This document shows, piece after piece, positions 59,656 through 64,000 of a stretch of DNA of 64,000 bases; within the stretch, counting starts at the first letter, position 1, and the number at the start of each line of letters is the position of its first letter. Location of the stretch: assembly GCF_014155765.1 (NCBI RefSeq), contig NZ_SCKT01000002.1, positions 590,427 through 654,426 of the forward strand. The letters are read 5' to 3'. The notes beneath the pieces are model-generated. The model made no database searches. It worked only from the letters and a program-made list of their open reading frames with translations, and was not told the DNA's origin. This DNA comes from Pantoea dispersa. Lineage in GTDB: Bacteria; Pseudomonadota; Gammaproteobacteria; Enterobacterales; Enterobacteriaceae. The position numbers and the translations under genes were made by a program.

Positions 59656-61968
59656 ATGACGCAAAAACCGGTGATGCACAGCGCCCACTGGGGTGCTTTT
59701 ACTGCCCGCCAGCAGGGCGATCGACTGACTATCGAACCGTTTCACGGCGATCCCGATCCCAGCCCGCTGCTGCAAAACTTTCACAATGTCCTGCATCACC
59801 CGGCGCGCGTGGCGCAACCGATGGTGCGCCGTGGCTGGCTGGAAAATGGGCCCGGCGCGGATCCGCGTCGCGGCAATGATGACTATGTGGCGGTGAGCTG
59901 GGAGCAGGCTTACACGCTGGTGGCGCGCGAATTGCAGCGCGTCGGGGACGCGTATGGACCGGAAGGTATTTTTGGTGGCTCATATGGCTGGTCAAGTGCC
60001 GGCCGTTTTCATCACGCGCAGAGCCAGGTGCACCGCTTTCTTAACACGGTGATGGGCGGCTATGTGCGCTCGGTGAACAGCTACAGTTCCGGCTCGGCTT
60101 CGGTGCTGTTACCGCATATCGTTGGCGACATGAATGAGATCGCCCGCCGCGGCGTCAGCTGGGAAGAGATCGCCCGGCATAGCGAGATCGTGCTGGCGTT
60201 CGGCGGCCTGGCGCTGAAAAACTCGCAGGTGGCAAGCGGTGGTCTGAGCGAACACACCGAACGCGGCTTTATGCAGCAGGCGGCAGAGCGCGGCGCACGC
60301 TTTATTTCGGTGAGCCCGTTGCAGAGCGATCTGCCCGATGAGGCGCAGGGAGAGTGGCTGGCGCTGCGTCCTGGTACCGATGCGGCCTTCATTCTCGGTC
60401 TGCTGTCGGTGCTGATTGACGAGCAGCGCACCGATGAAGCTTTCCTCGCGCGTTACACCGTCGGCTGGCCGCAAATGGTCGCCTATATTCGCGGCGAAGA
60501 GGACGGTACGCGGCGCGACGCACAGTGGGCGGCTGAGATTTGTGGCGTCAGCGCGGCAACAATCACCGATTTTGCCCGCCAGCTGCACGGCAAGCGCGTG
60601 CTGGTTACCGTGGCGCACGCGTTGCAGCGCGCGGAACACGGTGAGCAACCGGTATGGCTGGGGCTGGTGCTGGCGGCCGCGCTGGGCCAGCCGGGGCTGC
60701 CGGGCGGTGGCTACACCTATGCGCTCGGCGCACTCGGCCATTACGGTAAGCATCATAATCTGGTGAGTTTCCCGGCGCTGCCGCAGGGTAAGAACGGTAT
60801 TGACCGGCTGATTCCGGTGGCGCGCATCGCCGATATGCTGCTGCATCCCGGCACGCAGTTTGATTACAACGGCCGGCGTCTGACCTATCCGCACATCCGT
60901 CTGGCCTACTGGGCGGGCGGCAATCCGTTCCATCATCATCAGGATCTGGCGCGGCTGCGGCAGGCGTTTTGCCAGCTGGATACGCTGATTGTGCACGAGA
61001 CCGCGTGGACCGCCAGCGCGCGCCATGCGGATATCGTGCTGCCTGCCACCATGACGCTGGAGCGTGAAGATATCGGCGGTGCGCCGACCGATCGTCATCT
61101 GTTTGCCATGCAGCCGGTGGCGCAACCTTACGCGCAGGCGCAGGATGACTACACCATTTTTGCTGAACTGGCGCGTCGTTTAGGCCGTGAAGAGGCATTC
61201 ACCGAAGGACGCGACGCCCGCGGCTGGCTGCGCCATCACTATGCGCAGCTGCAGGAAAAACTGGCCGCGCATCAGGTGACGATTCCTGACTTCGACCAGT
61301 TCTGGCTGCAGGGTGTGATTGAACTGCCGCAGCTGAAAGATGGCGGGCGGATGATCAATGCGTTTCGGGCCGATCCGGCGGCGGCACCGCTACCGACACC
61401 GAGCGGCAAAATCGAAATCTTTTCCGCCACCATCGCCAGCTTTGGCTATGAAAATTGCCCCGGCCATCCGGTGTGGCGCGCGCCGCAGCAGCAGCCGGAT
61501 GCGGAACATCCGCTGTGGTTGATCGCGAATCAGCCGGCCACGCGTCTGCACAGCCAGCTGGATTTTGGTGACTACAGCCTGAGCGGCAAACGCGAAGGAC
61601 GTGAGGTGTGCAGCCTGCATCCGCACGATGCCGCCGCGCGCGGCATTACCGACGGCGACATTATCGAGTTGTACAATCAGCGCGGTCACGTGCTGGCCAG
61701 CGCTCGCGTCACCGAAAGCATTATGCCGGGTGTGGTGCAGTTGCCGACCGGCGCCTGGTACGATCCGGTCGATCCCACCGCGCTGCGACCGCTGTGTCGC
61801 CACGGCAATCCGAATGTGCTGACGCTGGATATCGGCACTTCATCGCTGGCGCAGGGCTGTAGCGGACAAATCACCGTGGTGCAGCTGCGCAAATACCGCG
61901 GCGAACTGACGCCGGTGCAGGCATTTATTCCGCCGCAGCCGGTCAGCTACAGCACTGAGATTATCTGA
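59656..61968 (+). CDS. BisC-like cytosolic molybdoenzyme (S-/N-oxide reductase)
   Basis: A 770-residue Mo-bisMGD enzyme of the DMSO reductase family, aligned along its length with E. coli biotin sulfoxide reductase BisC: AHWGAFTARQQGD, VAQPMVRRGWLENGPGADPR, GPEGIFGGSYGWSSAGRFHH, GYVRSVNSYSSGSASVLLPH, LRPGTDAAFILGLLSVLIDE, AYWAGGNPFHHHQDLARLRQ, RLHSQLDFGDYS. The likely Mo ligand is a Ser in NSYSSGSA (BisC GDYSTGAA). No Tat signal and no Fe-S motif, as in BisC. BisC reduces biotin sulfoxide and free methionine-S-sulfoxide. With the amino-acid importer upstream, reduction of an imported sulfoxide is a sensible guess. The ATG at 59656 is six bases after AGGA; the ATG at 59653 is an alternative. 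Confidence 0.88.
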   Translation: MTQKPVMHSAHWGAFTARQQGDRLTIEPFHGDPDPSPLLQNFHNVLHHPARVAQPMVRRGWLENGPGADPRRGNDDYVAVSWEQAYTLVARELQRVGDAYGPEGIFGGSYGWSSAGRFHHAQSQVHRFLNTVMGGYVRSVNSYSSGSASVLLPHIVGDMNEIARRGVSWEEIARHSEIVLAFGGLALKNSQVASGGLSEHTERGFMQQAAERGARFISVSPLQSDLPDEAQGEWLALRPGTDAAFILGLLSVLIDEQRTDEAFLARYTVGWPQMVAYIRGEEDGTRRDAQWAAEICGVSAATITDFARQLHGKRVLVTVAHALQRAEHGEQPVWLGLVLAAALGQPGLPGGGYTYALGALGHYGKHHNLVSFPALPQGKNGIDRLIPVARIADMLLHPGTQFDYNGRRLTYPHIRLAYWAGGNPFHHHQDLARLRQAFCQLDTLIVHETAWTASARHADIVLPATMTLEREDIGGAPTDRHLFAMQPVAQPYAQAQDDYTIFAELARRLGREEAFTEGRDARGWLRHHYAQLQEKLAAHQVTIPDFDQFWLQGVIELPQLKDGGRMINAFRADPAAAPLPTPSGKIEIFSATIASFGYENCPGHPVWRAPQQQPDAEHPLWLIANQPATRLHSQLDFGDYSLSGKREGREVCSLHPHDAAARGITDGDIIELYNQRGHVLASARVTESIMPGVVQLPTGAWYDPVDPTALRPLCRHGNPNVLTLDIGTSSLAQGCSGQITVVQLRKYRGELTPVQAFIPPQPVSYSTEII

Positions 61969-63292
61969 GGCCGTGCAGGGCTTCGCCTACCGCATCAAAC
62001 AGCCGGTCCAGTTCGGCCGGCTGGGTATCAAACATTGGGCCGAACTGCAGCGTATCGCCGCCAAAGCGGACGTAAAAGCCGGCTTTCCACAGCGCCATGC
62101 CCGCTTCAAACGGCCGCACGGTCGCGTCACCTTCACGGGGTGCCAGCTGGATGGCACCGACCAGCCCGCAGTTGCGGATATCCACCACCTGCGGACAATC
62201 GCGCAGCCCGTGCAGCGCACGTTCAAAATGCGGTGCCAGTTCGGCCGACTGGCTAATCAGCGCCTCGTTTTCCAGCACGTCCAGCGTCGCCAGTGCGGCC
62301 GCGCAGGCCACCGGATGCGCCGAATAGGTGTAGCCGTGCGCAAACTCAACCGCGTGCTGCGGCAGCGGCTGAGACATAAAGGTGTGATAGATTTCGCTGC
62401 TGGCCACCACGCCGCCCAGCGGAATGGCACCGTTGGTAATCTGTTTGGCGAAGTTGAGCAGATCCGGTGTGACGCCAAAATACTCCGCGCCGCTCCAGCG
62501 TCCCATGCGGCCAAAGCCGGTGATCACCTCGTCAAAAATCAGCAAAATATCGTGCTGCGTACAGATCTCACGCAGGCGCTGCAGGTAGCCGTGCGGCGGA
62601 ATAATCGCGCCGGCGGATCCGGACAGCGGTTCGACAATCAGCGCGGCAATAGTCGAAGCATCATGCAGTTCAATCAGCTTCAGCATCTCGTCCGCCAGCT
62701 CCTCGCCGCCCGTGGCGGGCTGGCCGGGGGTGAACGCCAGCTCTGGCTGCAGCGTATGCGGCAGGTGATCAACCTCCAGCAGCTGACCAAAGGCCTTACG
62801 GTTGCCGCCGATTCCACCAAGGCTGGTGCCGCCGATGTTCACGCCGTGATAGCCGCGCGCGCGACCAATCAGCCGGGTTTTATTGGGCTGGCCTTTGGCC
62901 CGCCACCAGGCGCGCGCCATTTTCACCGCAGTATCCGCCGACTCCGACCCCGAACCGGTAAAGAACACATGGTTGAGATTGCCGGGCATCAGGCTGGCGA
63001 TGCGCTCGGCCAGCTGAAACGACAGCGGATGGCCGTACTGAAAGCCCGGCGAGTAATCCAGCGTACCGAGTTGCTGCGCGACTGCCTGCTGGATTTCACG
63101 GCGCGTGTGGCCCGCGCCGCAGGTCCATAAACCGGACAGACTATCGAAAATCTGACGGCCGTCGCCATCGGTCAGCCAGTGGCCGTGCGCGGCGACAATA
63201 AAACGGGGATCCTGCTGAAAATAGCGGTTAGCAGTGAACGGCATCCAGTGCGCCTGTAAATTCAGGTCGGCGGTATTGATCGGCTGTGACAT
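61961..63292 (-). CDS. Omega-amino acid:pyruvate aminotransferase (class III)
   Basis: A 443-residue PLP enzyme almost collinear with the Pseudomonas beta-alanine:pyruvate transaminase: LNLQAHWMPFTANRYFQQDP, DSLSGLWTCGAGHTRREIQQ, MPGNLNHVFFTGSGSESADT, RLIGRARGYHGVNIGGTSLG, ILLIFDEVITGFGRMGRWSG (PLP-contact Asp), NFAKQITNGAIPLGGVVASS (Schiff-base Lys) and FYVRFGGDTLQFGPMFDTQP. It moves the amino group of an omega-amino acid such as beta-alanine to pyruvate. The start at 63292 follows GGAGAAAA; an ATG 14 codons upstream is less likely. Its end overlaps that of the BisC-like gene by 8 bases on the opposite strand. It diverges from a LysR gene 99 bases away. Confidence 0.92.
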   Translation of the reverse strand: MSQPINTADLNLQAHWMPFTANRYFQQDPRFIVAAHGHWLTDGDGRQIFDSLSGLWTCGAGHTRREIQQAVAQQLGTLDYSPGFQYGHPLSFQLAERIASLMPGNLNHVFFTGSGSESADTAVKMARAWWRAKGQPNKTRLIGRARGYHGVNIGGTSLGGIGGNRKAFGQLLEVDHLPHTLQPELAFTPGQPATGGEELADEMLKLIELHDASTIAALIVEPLSGSAGAIIPPHGYLQRLREICTQHDILLIFDEVITGFGRMGRWSGAEYFGVTPDLLNFAKQITNGAIPLGGVVASSEIYHTFMSQPLPQHAVEFAHGYTYSAHPVACAAALATLDVLENEALISQSAELAPHFERALHGLRDCPQVVDIRNCGLVGAIQLAPREGDATVRPFEAGMALWKAGFYVRFGGDTLQFGPMFDTQPAELDRLFDAVGEALHGLR

Positions 63293-63391
63293 CGGGTTTT
63301 CTCCGGCGGGTGATAAGCAGAGTTTGCAATCCACCGCCGGTTAAGTTAAATGCTAATTAACTTGTCTTCACTTATGGATTTACTCACCTGA

Positions 63392-64000
63392 ATGAAAAAG
63401 AAAACGCTGGCCCAGGTGACCGACTTCGACCTCAGACTGCTGCGCGTTTTCAAAACCGTCAGCGAGTGCGGCAGCTTTTCCGCCGCCGAAAGCCTGCTCG
63501 GCATTACGCGCTCGGCCATCAGCCTGCACATGAGCGATCTGGAAAAACGGCTGGGCATGCGCCTGTGCCAGCGCGGTCGCGCCGGGTTTGCGCTCACTGA
63601 GGAAGGGCGTGAAATTTTACGACACAGTGAGACCATGATGGCGGCGGTGGAAGATTTTCGCCAGCAGGTGAACCAGATGCATCAGCAGCTGCGCGGGGAG
63701 TTCAACATCGGCATCATCAATAATCTGGTGACGCAGCCGCGCATGCGTCTCACCCATGCACTGGCGGCGCTGCGGGAGAGCGGGGCAGGGATTCGTATCA
63801 ACATCAGTATGTTAACCGCAGCGGACATCGAGCGGGGTCTGCTGGAAGGGCGCCTGCACATGGGTGCGCTGCCGATGGCGGCACCGGTCTCCGGGCTGGC
63901 GTACGCACAGCTGTATGATGAACATGCGCAGCTCTATTGCAGCCACGCGCACCCGCTGTTTAACCAGGCGGAGCGGCCGGAACACCACGCGCTGGCGGCC
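63392..64000 (+). CDS. LysR-type regulator (cut by right edge)
   Basis: Open from ATG 63392 to the window end, 203 codons, no stop. The winged helix is clear: DFDLRLLRVFKTVSECGSFS, AAESLLGITRSAISLHMSDL, EKRLGMRLCQRGRAGFALTE. The start of the effector domain (FNIGIINNLVTQPRMRLTHA) follows. It lies divergent to the omega-aminotransferase gene and likely controls it. Confidence 0.9.
   Translation, partial: MKKKTLAQVTDFDLRLLRVFKTVSECGSFSAAESLLGITRSAISLHMSDLEKRLGMRLCQRGRAGFALTEEGREILRHSETMMAAVEDFRQQVNQMHQQLRGEFNIGIINNLVTQPRMRLTHALAALRESGAGIRINISMLTAADIERGLLEGRLHMGALPMAAPVSGLAYAQLYDEHAQLYCSHAHPLFNQAERPEHHALAA

Noticed and set aside
61973-63130. Open frame of 385 codons opposite the omega-aminotransferase
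   Set aside because: Antisense shadow with no recognisable domain; the opposite strand encodes an unmistakable enzyme.
1-64000. tRNA genes, insertion sequences or prophage genes
   Set aside because: No tRNA-like cloverleaf, transposase, integrase or phage structural gene was recognised on either strand.

Overview
The window looks like a stretch of a Pantoea- or Erwinia-like member of the Enterobacterales. Many products closely resemble Enterobacterales proteins (YbjJ, BdcA/BdcR, GlgX, YjbJ, FepA, YghA types), the DNA is fairly GC-rich with GC-rich codon use, and the treZ-treY-glgX cluster is a pattern I associate with such plant-associated enterics. I see no ribosomal, replication, cell-division or tRNA gene in 64 kb. 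Almost everything is transport, catabolism, redox enzymes, stress carbohydrate metabolism and local regulators. That fits an accessory chromosomal region or a large secondary replicon; this placement is inference.

Layout. 1-3.3 kb: the tail of a PNPOx-like gene, a YbjJ-type MFS exporter, and a chemoreceptor with a candidate sigma-28 promoter. 3.4-3.6 kb: three tandem 56-bp palindromic repeats. 3.6-10 kb: glgX, treY and treZ (maltodextrin to trehalose), followed by a CsbD stress protein with a sigma-S-like promoter. 10.8-14.8 kb: a MarR-GNAT fusion protein and two MHS-family symporters. 14.8-16.8 kb: a GC-poor segment with a SnoaL-like protein and a divergent LysR regulator. 17-20.4 kb: a sugar-acid cassette (ACS-type MFS, enolase-superfamily dehydratase, GntR) with shared TTGTATAC sites. 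20.4-21.8 kb: divergent bdcR/bdcA. 22-25.9 kb: a PanE-like reductase, two small-molecule transport/regulator genes and an OBAP lipoprotein. 25.9-32.1 kb: a four-gene operon (MFS, GMC oxidoreductase, degenerate M24 protein, SDR) with a divergent ROK regulator. 32.2-36.6 kb: a sugar porter, an SDR with a frameshifted LysR gene, and an EamA transporter. 36.6-39.4 kb: a GH15 enzyme and a YghA-like SDR.

The most notable locus is 39.7-45.5 kb. Four tightly packed genes encode a formate-dehydrogenase-type Mo/W enzyme, a DUF1641 subunit, and both subunits of a cytochrome bd-type quinol oxidase. The catalytic subunit carries Cys-Gln where classical formate dehydrogenases have (Se)Cys-His. This is the signature of the two-subunit, quinone-linked ForCE enzymes of Bacillus. 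Joined to its own terminal oxidase it would form a self-contained formate-to-oxygen electron chain. It is followed by eight copies of a 118-bp tandem repeat, each able to form a long stem-loop, running right up to the stop codon of the next, convergent gene.

46.4-56.6 kb carries iron uptake (a siderophore receptor with its binding protein, and a FepA-type receptor, each with a Fur-box-like site), an RpiR regulator, an epoxide-hydrolase-like enzyme, and a TetR/DHA2-MFS pair sharing GGAACC palindromes. 57-62 kb is an amino-acid-type ABC importer followed by a BisC-like cytosolic molybdoenzyme, possibly a scavenging unit for an S- or N-oxide such as methionine sulfoxide. The window ends with an omega-amino-acid:pyruvate aminotransferase and a divergent LysR gene cut by the right edge.
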